DNA of 64,000 nt from Psilocybe azurescens (taxonomy: Eukaryota > Basidiomycota > Agaricomycetes > Agaricales > Agrocybaceae). The DNA is taken from NCBI GenBank assembly GCA_023853785.1, contig JAJIRX010000961.1:1-64000 (forward strand), read 5' to 3'. Each line of letters starts with the position of its first letter. The first letter of the stretch is position 1. Both the position numbers and the translations under genes were made by a program. The notes under the pieces were generated by a model, which saw only the letters and a program-made list of their open reading frames with translations, did not search any database and was not told the origin of the DNA. Below are positions 24,008 through 35,687 of the stretch, one piece after another.

Positions 24008-26533
24008 AAAGGAAAGACCTCCAACTTCTCCAGGTGCAATAATAGTTGCAGACATGAAGGAGACATCTTCCTGCACAAGTTTGGTGAGAGAAGACTGACC
24101 ACTCTTCTGCAAGAGATGGACAGGTCAAGTTGGGTAGTTGATTAATCTGGTGTTTTTAAAATGCTTGATTGAGAAAACACTATCAGGACCAGGAGTTGAA
24201 AACTCTGTGAAAGACTTATACATTGCAAAGGAAAAATGGGCTCAGGGAAACTAACAGGTTTAATAAAATGTGCATTGTTGACCTACTTTTGCATGAATAG
24301 TTGATGATGAATGGCAGGAATTATGACTGTGCAATAGTCAGTAACTCAGTACTTACTTACTACAGCTGAACTGAAGAGAGACATTCAATACAAAGAAGTA
24401 CCAACTGCAGTATACAGTACAACAAATCAAATTTAAAGTTAGTAAGCCCATAAGTTCACATGTGCAAGGCTGATATGTGTAAGTTATAACGCAAACTTCA
24501 AATCTCAATGGAGCAGACAGTGCTACTTGAAAACTTGTGGCGAAATGTCATATTTCAATCACTTACCTTGCATGCCGGAACAGCAAAACATCATTCATAA
24601 TGAATTCAATCAAGTAATCAAGGGGTTCTTGAATGTGTGTCAACAACCAGGGGTTGCACTGGGAAAGGGGGTTATCAAATAGATTAATTCAAGGTACATA
24701 TGATTAGATATTAAAGAGCTTCACCTGATGAGGTCCGTGCAAGTCCGTGCAGGTCCGTGAAACAGGTGCACTGCAGACATAACACGGACACCACAGCCTT
24801 TCTCTTTGCCCTTAGTTGATGTTGACGTTGAAAGGGTGTAAACCATTCTGAGCTTACAATTCGTGAGTGAGATACAGAGGCCCTTATTTTTGCGATTGTT
24901 ATCTGTAATAAACTAGTACATTATACTAGTGAAGGGTAGGAGATATCGCCAGACTATTAGGCTTTGAGGCTTTACTTCCTAGTGGGCCAACAAGAGTAAT
25001 AGACCTTACAAACTAACTAAGGTGTAGTGTGGCCTATTAATCAGTGCTACGAATCAAAGACTACCTTTATTTTCCTACACAGCTATCAAAGCAACCCTAA
25101 CCGAAGCGTCTGAAGTGATCGCCTGCTCCATTGATCATACTATTAGTCCCATGCAAAGAAGAAACTCTTAAGAAATGACCTTGGCTCTTACAAGGGGTAA
25201 CACCCACCAGTGTCTTACCAAGTGATCACCAAGTGATGAAAACCTTATTAATTAGCAGAAGCGATCACTGTGTCCAGGCCTCACAAAGGCTGTTCACTAA
25301 ATTAGGGCGATCAACCGGCTTCGGGGGATCAGGCATCACTCGCGCCACATGGGTGATCGCCCCACGGGCCGAATGCATTGGCAATTGAAATCTTGTGTAC
25401 AACTCAGCATATGGTGGTCTACTAGATCCGACTATAAAAACTTGTAATTTGCAATGCAGCCAACGTGAGTGAGCGATCGCCCAGCCAGCGATCGCCACAT
25501 GATACTAGAGGTAACTTTCCTCATGATAAGGGCACCTGCTGTTCCAGGAGGTCCTAAACCAATAGCAACTGTGCTTGGGAACCTTGGTAGGGTTTCCTAG
25601 GAAATATACCCCTAGCAATCTAGTCCCGACATGCCTTAGCCGCAAGCCATCTGATAAAATAAGTCGGGTGATTGCTACCCAAGAAGGCACTGCCGCATGG
25701 ACAACAATGTTATCTTCAAATAAGCGCCGTAGCCCAGGCAAACTAGTACTTTCCACTATTATAACTTGTGGTGAGGGCCGAGGCTTTGCCCGGCATTAAC
25801 GAAGTTCTTTTATTTTTTTTTACACCTGAATTTGCAATAAAATATATATCATAATAATTGTTATTATATTATTAATAATCATGATTCACAATAATTTACT
25901 CACATGTCAGCCAGTTACTGGTTACTTGCAGCAAATTCATGTGACATTAGCAAGATCAAGTGGATTCATGTGAATTATCAAATCTGTTCACCTTAGAATC
26001 AAACAAGACATCAAATTTATCTAAAGAGAACAAGTCAGGTGATCAACTGAGGAGTTGAACAAGGGATAGTCGTAGGTGCATCTGAAAATCACAATTACTT
26101 TGGTGGGATATATTTTATGAATCTTACATCTTTACTAAAGATAAAAATTAATAAGTGAAAAGTAATTTTAAGAGGAATTAACAAAAGTGATGTAAATAAT
26201 TGGTATGCATAAGAGAGAAAGAGTCAAACTCAAAATCACTGAAAGAACAAGATTTGAAGCGCACATAAAGTTTATCAGATGGGCATGCAAAAACTGTTGT
26301 GAATAATGAGGATCAAATTCTTTAGTAAGCTTAGTTTTTTCTTCTTCTTCCTCAACTGATATATCCTTGTTCTAATACTGCTTCAAATTCAAACAAATCT
26401 ATATGTTTAATGTCTTCTACTGAGCAAGAGAATACTCAGACTAAAGATAAGAGTTTCATTATGCAATAATCAGATTCTATTGAATAGTAACTCATATTTT
26501 GCAGCATTGGCTGCGTTGTTGTCTCAATACACA
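24008..26533. other. repeat-derived region, no gene recognised
   Basis: No protein family is recognisable. A GTCCGTGC word is repeated three times near 24735-24760. From 25100 to 25510 there are many GCGATCGCC and related words (25474, 25490), as in the LTR-like sequence at 28883-29942, so this is probably a related old LTR remnant. A frame at 25575-25799 has no resemblance I know. Confidence 0.4.
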
Positions 26534-27882
26534 CAGTGTTGTCATTGACCCAGTCAGATCCAGTCAGTCAATGAGTCAGTCAATGAGTCAGTCAAAAAAA
26601 AGGGGAAGTCTATATTTTTGGGTCAGACCCAGTCAATAAAATTTGTGGGATACTGTATGTGACTCTGAAGTTGGCCATTTCAAGTTACACATAAAATAGC
26701 ACCAGAGTGAGAGGTCCTGAGGTAAAAAAAAAATTCCTGGCTGGTACAAATATGTCTCAAGGTATTCAGTTTGAAGTTTCATAATTTTAGTCCAATGAAA
26801 AAGTCCTCAGTGAATATTTTCATCCTGATGACCTAAAATGATGCTTGACAGAGAACTTGGCCAGCCCCGATTTCAATTTAAATCTTGTTCAGTTCATTAT
26901 GTTTTGAACTGATATCTTAAAATAGAACACTGACAATTTTGGTCTTGTAGAATAATATGTCTGTATCTCAGGTGATAAAGAACAGAAAAATCTGAAACTT
27001 GGTGATTCATATTAGCTTAATATTCTAATAATTTTCTCCAACTTTTGTTAATTTTAACTTGAATTTGACTATGTTATTCTTTCTGACCTCTGTGTAGAGG
27101 AAATACAGTGTTTTTAGCAATACCTGCCTATAGCTCAAGCAAATTTACAAATAAAATTTGTGTCAGTGCTGTATACAAGACAGAATAGTCTACCCATAAT
27201 TAACTGACCAGAATTTTTGAAGCCCTATTAATTATCACCTCAAAATTGCCTAGTTGCAAGGTGTAGGTGAGATCTGTTGTTTGAGAATGAAGTGCTGGAT
27301 GGTCAGATATTTTCCGACAAATTTTTAGTGATGGCAGGAATATTTCATAATTCCATGACTGAGCCATCATTGTCAAAGTGTTTATACCTAATTTTTTTGG
27401 TGAGGGAATTGGCGATTCTGGCTCTGGGTGGATGGCTATTTTGGGGTGTCACTTTTGAACAAGGAAACAGTGACATATGTATGATAAAACTAAGGCAGTC
27501 CTTGCCTTATAACCATAATTCAAGCCACAATTTCAATTTTATTCTTAGCCAAAGCTATAGAGCTAATAAAATGCTATCTAATGTTACAAAGTTCAATGAA
27601 TTTCATCCACTACATGATACTCCAGGAAATAATTGGCCAAGTTCAGGGTTGGGTATAGTACCAGCTATGGGTTACCAAAGTGAGGAACAATAAGAATAAG
27701 TAAATTAATAATCAAGGGTTTGTGGTACCAACTGAATAAGCTGGCTAAAAGTTGCATTTAGACTACGAATGATCTAGTCAAAATATAGTGGTGGTGTGAC
27801 TTTGACCCCTTGACCTTTATTGACCTGACTGATTGACTTGACCCAAATTATTGACCAAGTCAATCAGGTCAAGACAACACTG
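26534..27882. mobile_element. non-autonomous DNA transposon, 8-bp target duplication (1349 bp)
   Basis: The ends are CAGTGTTGTC and GACAACACTG. They are flanked by a perfect duplication, AATACACA, at 26526-26533 and 27883-27890. Both ends hold clustered GTCA/TGAC words (AGTCAGTCAATGAGTCAGTC on the left, ATTGACCTGACTGATTGAC on the right) that look like subterminal binding sites. One open frame inside (27277-27693, +) shows no transposase motif. The 8-bp duplication fits hAT or another 8-bp superfamily. Confidence 0.85.
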
Positions 27883-28106
27883 AATACACAGAGAATATCA
27901 AACCACTTGGAACTTTGGCAGGTCAGTCAGGTTCTCTTAATGTATTCCCATCATACTCACAGACAGCTGATGTACCCTCACACACTGCAAGCTCTGCTGA
28001 CACCATCACCATCTCTCATCTTCCTGTGATTGTAGTCTCCATTTCCACAGCAGCTGTCAACTTACAAAAGTATCAGGCAGATTATTGATTGGATTTGTCA
28101 TTGGTA

Positions 28107-28501
28107 GGGAACTGCATGGGTACCCATAAATTTTCTTGGGTTTTTATGTAATTAGCTTGTAGAGATAAATTTTACTTTTTTTTTGCAAATTTTTTGTGCA
28201 AATTGGTGCGGAATCAAGTGAGCTACACTCCTACCAAGTTTGAGCCAAAAGTAACGCAAACTGATGCCGTGATATCACAATTTCCGAGCTGCAATCACCT
28301 AATTTGGCATACCCGCCATCAATGTTGAGCTCATTGCATGACCAGCACTGGACCTAAGTGCCCCAAACTTGTAGAGGGCATAACTTTGTGAGTTCTCAAC
28401 TGATTTGCATGAAATAAATTGTAAAAATTGGATAAAATTTGTGTCTATTTGATTAACATTAAAAACCCGTCATTTACTCGCACGTAACCCATGCAGTTCC
28501 C
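28107..28501. mobile_element. MITE with TA flanks (395 bp)
   Basis: The perfect inverted ends GGGAACTGCATGGGT and ACCCATGCAGTTCCC are flanked by TA at 28105-28106 and 28502-28503. No coding sequence. If the TA belongs to the element, the ends read TAGGGAAC as in hAT, but then no 8-bp duplication is found, so a TA-inserting family fits better. Confidence 0.75.
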
Positions 28502-28882
28502 TAACTACTAAACTACAGTAAAGCTGAAAAGCTAAGCATATACACTATGTAAGACTACATACCAACACAATTAACAACAAACCAAAAGAAAGATCATGCA
28601 GAAAAACAAGTAACCATACCCCAAGAACAATAGGGAGGCAGCAATGCTATGGAAAGGAAAGAGAAGGAAAGAAAGGGATTTTCCCACAGGCATTGCTATA
28701 GCCCTGTGCCACAAAAGAAACACGGAAGTAACCGAGCGAACAAAGTGTGAATATCACGTGCAAAATATAACCAAAAGGGTGAGCTTATAATTATGATGAC
28801 ATGTTTTAAATTACGAATTCACGTGATTATGTTTACAAGGTCACATCACGTTGTTGAAGATCACGTTGGCGATCACAGGAGT

Positions 28883-29942
28883 TGTGACGCCCGTTGAATC
28901 CTGGTTAAAAGAACGAGTCTTTACTTACGTAAAGAACTCGTAATTGGTGCAGCAAAGGCTAGGCAGCACGCGGTCCGTTTCCTTCCTTTTCTCTTAGTCT
29001 CTTTCAATTATCACAAGCCAAAGTATCTATTTAGCATATAAAAACAGCCCTGTATCTTAGAATAGGAACCAAGTAATTTACACCCCAGATTTGATATCAG
29101 AATTTACTCTGAATAAGAATTCTAGTGTTAACACTTCGAGGACTAGTGATTTGTGTGATAAGAGATCGAACACTGCAGTTCACCTTAAGCAATTAGGGCG
29201 CTACCTGGTTTCGTGAGCGATCGCCATTGTGATATTCAACGTCAGGTCTATTAGACTTGATAAGCAGGCTTTTATAAGTCATCCGTGGACTGCCCTGGGG
29301 ATTGTTAAGTATGGATTGGAACCCTATATGACTAGCGATTGCTCATAGTAACTAGGGACGACTGTCAGAGAACTCCGACTGTTCAGGACGTTGCCTATAG
29401 TAAGACTGCCCTGGGGATTATTAAGTACGGGTGGGAACCCTATAAAGGCTAGTGATCGCTCATAGTAACTAGGGATGACTGTCAGAGAAATCCGACTGTT
29501 TTCAGGACGTTGCCTATAGTAAACTAAGGACTGTGGACTAGTGTGCCCAGTTGCTTATAGGAACCAAGGATCTACTACGTGTTAATACGGGTGATCGCTT
29601 ATAGTGTTTGATAAATTTTGAGTTTGGGTTTTATAAAGAGAAACTGTTAAGTGTCCCGTGTACACTCGCCCCCCAAAAGCGATCCCCCTGATATTGGTGA
29701 TCGCCCTCATATAGAGAGATCGCCCTTACTATTCAAGTGCCGTGTGTGTACTAGCCTGTAAAAATGTTCTCTAGCTACTAGTGATCACCCCAGAGCGATC
29801 GTCTAAGTCTGTACTCTGCTGAACTAGTTATTGTAATAAGCCTTACAAGCTTACCCTCCCAGATCGAACTGATCAATATAAATATTTGATTGGGTGTTGT
29901 GTATTGGGCAATTACAAAGTCACCCCGCACTAAACATCTCAA
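28883..29942 (+). repeat. LTR-like sequence rich in GCGATCGC words, copy 1
   Basis: It runs from TGTGACGCCCG to CTAAACATCTCA, TG...CA ends typical of a gypsy-type LTR. The 3' 840 bp recur at 32183-33003. Internally a block of about 150 bp (GACTGCCCTGGGGATTRTTAAG...GACGTTGCCTATAGTA) is tandemly duplicated. It abuts NLR copy 2 upstream sequence directly. I find no 5-bp target duplication and no pol genes, so the exact left limit is uncertain. Confidence 0.5.
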
Positions 29943-31950
29943 TGTATTCCCATGATACCGCTAACGACCACAAATGTTTGCCCTTGTCTTGAACCATCAT
30001 CATCATCATCTGCCCCAATATCAATCCTCACCTATGCCTTCCATGTTCAGTTCGCACACAGTCGTTACTGGAGGACACTATCAGCAATTCATCAATGATT
30101 CCAAAGGTACATATACCACTGCGATATATCATGTTATTCCACGTATAAAGAGTGTTAGGTGCATGGGATCGTCTGGTGAAGGCTACTTCACCTGCCGCAT
30201 TCCACAACTCCAGTGACCATCGTCACCCTCCCGAAATGCTATCCACATACACAAGTCACCGTGTTGAACAAGATTATGGACTGGATCCACGGCATTGATC
30301 CAGCTACGTGAAACGCGCTGATTATGTGGCTCTATGGTCCAGCGGGAGCGGGAAATCGGCCATCGCACAGTCAATTGTAGAGCAGTGCTATGAGGATTCC
30401 TTCCTCATAGCAAGCTACTTCTTCTCCAGATTCGATTCCACCCGAAACCACCCTCGCTCTCTCATCGCAACAATTGCATATCAAGCCTCGCTTTACATTC
30501 CAAACTTCAGAGAACGTATCAAAGCTTCGATTGACTATGACCCCTTGATATTCTCCCGCTCTCTTAGTGTCCAGATGTTGACTCTGGTGATTGAGCCCTT
30601 GCAAGGTTACGTTGGTTCCGGTACTCCAATACCAGCTCGCGTCATCATTATCGACGGGCTCGACGAATGTGAAGACCGGCAAGGCCAGCTCGAGATCTTA
30701 GCTACTATCTCGAACGCCCTCCAATACCATCGTTTACCCTTTATCTTCCTTATCGCAAGTCGTCCTGAGCACGATATTAGAACTGCCTTCAGCTACGGAT
30801 ATCTACAGGACATCACGACGGGCATAATACTCGATGACAAATATTGCCCATCAGACGATATCTGTGTCTTTCTTCAAGACAGTTTCACTGAAATCAAGGA
30901 CACCCATCCATTTCGTGTAGATATTCCAGTTACATGGCCAGATAGCGACATATTGGAAAGCTTGGTGAAGAAATCATCTGGCCAATTTATCTATGCATTG
31001 ACCGTCATTAAATTTGTCAAATCCAGTCGTCATCGGCCGCCTCAGCATTTGGAGATTGTGCTTGGTCTCTGTCCGGCTCAGCGTGACATGCCATTTGCTG
31101 AGCTTGATGCTCTGTATATGCATGTCTTCTTGTCCGTGGAGGATCCTGAGGCAGTGTTACAGATTTTAGCTTATAGATTTCTCATACCAACGGGATACAT
31201 TGATATCGATCTATTGTCGCTTCATCCTGGAGATATTGTTCAATTGTTGTGTGATCTCACCTCACTTGTTTCCGGTCGCAGTCTGTGAAGGGAAAGAGAC
31301 GCATGCCGTGTTGGACATTTTTCATGCGTCTCTCAAAGACTTTCTCCTGCACCAATCGAGGTCACAACAGTTCTGGATCAATTCCAAAATGCGGCATGCA
31401 GAATTTGCACATCTGTATATTCATTATCTGACAGGTGAGTTGGCGAATGCTGAATTAACGCTGGCAGCTCAAGTAAATTTGATAACAGATAGACTGTCAA
31501 GTCCCATCGTTTCTGATGCACTGTACATTCTTCTTCAGCATTTTAAGAATGCCACGGCAACTAGCGATCTCTTGGAAGACCTAAGGCGAATCAACATTGG
31601 CGTCCTATTTTTCTGAAAGTCGATTATCTTGAATGTTTTCCTTATTTTCTTGCCTCCATCGAAAACTTGGCACGTTCCAGCTTTCTCTACTTATTTATTG
31701 CCAAGTTTTGATGATTTAAAATGCAAGATATGTTTCTACCCCTGTAGTCTTTGATTTAACCCCCTTTTGATAACTACTGATTTAACCCTGAAATATAAGT
31801 ACTGATTTAACCTGAATATAAAGTACTGAATTAACCCTGGTTTTATTGTACTGAATTAACCCTGGTACATAAAGTCCTGAAGTAACCCTGGTTTTGAACT
31901 ACTGATCTAACTGGGATGTATCTAATGATTTAACCCTGCTTTTGTTGTAC

Positions 31951-32128
31951 TGATCTAACCCCATTATGTCTTGAAAAAGTACTGATCTAACCCCCATTAT
32001 GCCTTACCAAAGTACTGATTTAACCCCCATTATGCCTGGCCAAAGTACTGATTTAACCCCATTATGTCTGGCCAAAGTACTGATCTAACCCCATTATGCC
32101 TGGCCAAAGTACTGATCTAACCCTGCTT
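31951..32128 (+). repeat. tandem array, left arm of the MULE-like element
   Basis: About five head-to-tail units of 32-33 bp, core AGTACTGATCTAACCCC followed by CATTATGCCTGGCCAA. Looser CTGATTTAACCCTG units precede it from about 31755. Confidence 0.9.
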
Positions 32129-32182
32129 TTGCGATTTCCTAATTTGGATACCTCTGATTAGCTGCATCTGCCACTTATCTCT

Positions 32183-33003
32183 GAATAAGAATTCCAGTGT
32201 TAATACTTCGAGGACTAGTGATTTGTGTGATAAGAGATTGAACACTACAGCTCATTTTAAGCAATTAGGCACTACCTGGTTTTGTGAGTGATCACCATTG
32301 TTATATCAATGTCAGGTCTATTAGACTTGATAAGTAGGCTTTTATAAGACATCTGCGGACTACCCTGGGGATTTTTAAGTACCAGTTGAAACCCCATACA
32401 GCTAGCAATTACTCATAGTAACTAGAGACAACTATCAGAGAACTCTGACTGTTCAGGACGTTGCCTATAGTAAGACTGCCCTGGGGATTGTTAAGTATGG
32501 GTGGGAACCCTATAAAGGCTAGTGATTGCTCATAGTAACTAGGGACAACTGTCAGAGAAATCTGACTGTTTCAGGACATTGCCTATAGTAAACTAAGGAC
32601 TGTGGATTAGTGTGCCCAGTTGCTTATAGGAACTAAGGATCTACTACATGTTAATACAGGTGATCGCTTATAGTGTTTGATAGTTTGAGTTTGGGTTTTA
32701 TAAAAGAGATCTGTTAGGTGTCCCATGTACACTCACCTCCAAAAGCAATCCCCTTGATATTGGTGATCACCCTCACATTGAGAGATCACCCCTACTATTT
32801 CAGTGCCTTGTGTGTACTTGCCCATCTAAGAGAGTTTGCTAGCTACTAGTGATCACCTAAGAGCAATCATCTAAGTCTGTACTCTGCTAAGCTAGTTATT
32901 GTAATAAGCCTGAAAAGCTTACCCTCCCAGATCAAACTGATCAATATAAATATTTGATTGGGTGTTGTATATTGGGCAATTACAAAGGCACCCCACACTA
33001 AAC
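32183..33003 (+). repeat. LTR-like sequence, copy 2, CpG-depleted
   Basis: It is homologous to 29100-29942 over about 820 bp but with systematic CpG to TpG/CpA changes. For example, GAGCGATCGCC became GAGTGATCACC and CAACGTC became CAATGTC. It lies inside the MULE-like element. Confidence 0.85.
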
Positions 33004-33234
33004 ATCTCACCAGGCCTATCTTTCATGTTGAGTATCAATGTCTTGGTGCATGCAATGCTGAAGCTCCAGAGTCAGAAGAAAAACAAGTGACTCAGAAGAA
33101 GATAACAGTGAAGATATTGATGAGGATGAGGATGATGAGGAAAGTGGAGATGAAACTAGAGGAGTGGATCAGATGATAAAGCAGAAGGGAATTATAAAGA
33201 AAGGTGGTCAAAAAAGTGGTCACTGTCCTTGCAG

Positions 33235-33590
33235 AGTTAAAATTTATGTCAAAAGCAGGGTTAGATCAGTAGTTTAAAATGTCAAAAGCAGGGTTAGATC
33301 AGTACTTTGAAAAATCAAAAGCAGGGTTAGATCAGTACTTTGAAAACTCAAAAGCAGGGTTAGATCAGTACTTTGAAAACTCAAAAGCAGGGTTAACTCA
33401 GTACTTAGAAAGGGGGTTAAATCAAGAGTTACTAAATCAGGGTTAACTCAGTACTATAAAACCAGGGTTAACTCAGTAGTTGCAAAAAGGTTAGATCAGT
33501 ACTTGAGATGCTCAGAAAGGGGGTTAACTCAGTACATTCTGGGCTGGAGGATCAGTACTTTACAAACCAGGGTTAAATCAAAGACTACTG
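33235..33590 (-). repeat. tandem array, right arm of the MULE-like element
   Basis: Units of about 33 bp with core CAGGGTTAGATCAGTACTTT followed by GAAAACTCAAAAG, repeated four times near 33260-33390, then looser units. The core is the inverse of the left-arm core, but the spacer differs. Confidence 0.88.
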
Positions 33591-34470
33591 GGGGTGAAAA
33601 CATATTTTGGATTTAAAATACAATAGGGATTCGAAAATTGGACTGAATTATACTCTCATCAGCTCCACCTTTTCGACCAAGCTGCACACGGAATTATGGA
33701 ACAAATGTATTCTTGGCCGAATCTGACTGCTTTGGTCGCCGTTTTTAATTTGGATACCCAAAAGTGGTTGGATAGTGCGCCTGTATTATTCTGCTTAAGC
33801 GACGACTACAGAAACCTCGACAAGCTTGCCTTCGAGCGCCACATGCACATTTACCTGAATTACCGAGGATTTATTGGAGAGTTTCTCACAAACCCCATCC
33901 GCTGCGGTATCTACGGGTTGACTGGTAAAAGGTATGCGATAGCCGCAGAGTATTTTCTGCATTACATATGTGATCACATGGAACACATCATGCAGTCAAG
34001 TTATGCAGTGCACCAACGGTATTACCAGAGAAGAAAAACAAAAATTTCTCCCGTCGCAGATCTGCTACTCGCAAAAGATTCCCAGCAAAAAAATCAAACA
34101 ACGCGCGTGGGAACGGAATCGCCGATATCTACTATCAAGCCCATGTTCAGCAGGATTTCGCCTTGCACTTCGTTGTCTCTCTTTTGTGCTATGCCAAGCG
34201 GATAGATCGGAGGACTTGGTTGCTTTAGCTCGCCAACGAATATTCTGGTCATTTTTATGTATTTTCCCTCATCATACCAGGACTGCGAGGCGGGAAATTG
34301 TTCGATATCTGGCGGGGGTAAACCCCGGAGAGATACTGCTGCAATCAAGGAAGAGGAATAGAGAACAGCCCTCCCAGCAGTCGCGCCTCTTCCCCACTTC
34401 CCAATCTTATTCATGCCCATGGGACTGTTTCAGCCACTACGAGTATAGCGCCCACCCGTATATGAACTAG

Positions 34471-35401
34471 GACAAGGATGATGATGACGCCAACGACTGG
34501 AATGACAGGAGCCAGGACATTTATTCCCCGCCTGCGCCTCCACAACGATGTGGCACTGCTTGCACCTTGCTCGTCATCCAACCGCATGGGTGGCTTGTAA
34601 GTCACGGATCCGTGTACAAAACTCTGCCATGGTCTCTCCGCGCCGGCGCGGGGCTCGGCGGAGTGTTGTGAGGGAACAGGGTCGCATGAGGGTATCCCTT
34701 CTTCCAAATCGTTGGCGTTGTTGGTGTATGAGAGCTCAGACAGGATACAACCTGCATGACTGGATTAATTTAGATGCAGGACTTTATATTTGAATATACA
34801 TGTGGTCACAACAGAACTGCGTATGGATGTGTCGAGGCTGGAGGAGCAATGGCTTGGTGAGTCGTGATGTCAGGCTCAAAACGCAATAGGCGCAGCCAGT
34901 CCTGGGTTATACATAACACATAAAGGGTCCTGAGGCTAGGGATGGCGTCTCGCGTACTCTAATTATTTGGTTCAATTATCCTGGGTTAGAAAATCCTTGT
35001 CATGAAAGACGATGAAGTCGGGAGGTTACATGCAAATGTGATTTGAGATGGTGAGAATGAAGAATGAGTACCGAGTGGCGTTAGTGCTAGACTCAAGCTA
35101 GATTGGAGAGAAGGATGGCTCGGAGAGAAGGGGTGTTGGTGGGCGGCAGGATTAGACTTATACTGGTACTTCAGCTTGATACAAATGCCTTGTGTGAGCC
35201 GCGAGCAGTCACCGACGATAACGCACACACCAGCTCGGATTCTGAATGTCGACCGGCTCAGCTGAGCAATGTCTCACTGTTGAGGGCATTCAGTAGAGAT
35301 GAAAGAAACAAAGTAGGTGGAAGGACATATAGTAAAATAGAGAGAGTATGTAGTTATTGGATCAATGAATGAGGACGAGTTGTGTTATCTACATGCGCAT
35401 A
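34471..35401. other. intergenic spacer of unit 2
   Basis: It carries the block GATGTGGCACTGCTTGCACCTTGC...GGTGGCTTGTAAG (about 34550-34610) shared with units 3, 4 and, inverted, 6. The upstream region of the coiled-coil gene follows. No gene. Confidence 0.5.
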
Positions 35402-35413
35402 CGGAAGTTTCCG
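35402..35413. promoter_or_regulatory. CGG-N6-CCG site upstream of coiled-coil copy 2
   Basis: CGGAAGTTTCCG lies about 275 bp before the start codon. A CCCCTAACCCGAAC telobox-like motif follows within about 30 bp. The role is inferred from conservation in all five copies. Confidence 0.45.
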
Positions 35414-35687
35414 ACAGACCGATGAGACTGACGTCACCCCTAACCCGAACCACAGACATCGACAATCTACTAAATCCATCTTCTTCAACCTGCTATCGCC
35501 AACAATGCTTAATGCTTAACAACATCTGCGGGTTTTATGTCTGAACATACTATGTATATGTGATATTACGTTCAGCACATCTCATCTTTGGAATCTTGAC
35601 TGGGATCTTTACTGGATATATTTTTGCCTCACCTTGCGTGAACCTCCTCTCAGCGGAATCGATCCAGAGGAGTTAACTTGAACGGAC

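Larger units (their letters stand above)
31723..33609. mobile_element. MULE-like element with tandem repeats in inverted arms (1.89 kb)
   Basis: The ends are CAAGATATGTTTCTACCCC and, inverted, CAAAATATGTTTTCACCCCC. Both continue into GTAGTCTTTGATTTAACCC. They are flanked by a 10-bp duplication, GATTTAAAAT, at 31713-31722 and 33610-33619. A 9-10 bp duplication fits the Mutator-like superfamily. The arms hold tandem arrays sharing the core GTACTGATYTAACCC in opposite orientation. The centre carries an LTR-like copy (32183-33003) and a short acidic-coding stretch (33060-33180), possibly captured DNA. No transposase. Confidence 0.8.
30034..34470 (+). pseudogene. NACHT-type NLR, copy 2, interrupted by a 1.9-kb element in intron 2
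   Basis: Exon 1 is 30034-30106 (MPSMFSSHTVVTGG...FINDSK) and exon 2 starts at 30159. The NACHT core is open from 30308 to 31288, with Walker B VIIIDGLDECED. Before it, there is one extra base at CCTCCCGAAATG (about 30230) and a TGA at about 30309 where copies 3 and 4 have CAA. The Walker A region is one base short, so the open frame reads SSGSGKS instead of GPAGAGKS. A further frame change follows LTSLVS at about 31270. Exon 2 ends at 31669 before a GC instead of the GT donor used in copies 1, 3 and 4. Exon 3 starts at 33627 (GFENWTELYSHQLHLFDQ) and is open to 34205, with the conserved C-terminal frame to 34470. This is a dead copy of the cell-death/non-self receptor type. Confidence 0.8.

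Noticed and set aside
27277..27693. Open frame inside the 26534-27882 element as transposase
   Set aside because: No DDE, zinc-finger or hAT dimerisation motif is visible. Composition suits chance reading of AT-rich DNA.
31951..32128. CRISPR array
   Set aside because: The 32-33 bp units are direct tandem repeats with no unique spacers, in a eukaryotic genome and inside transposon arms.
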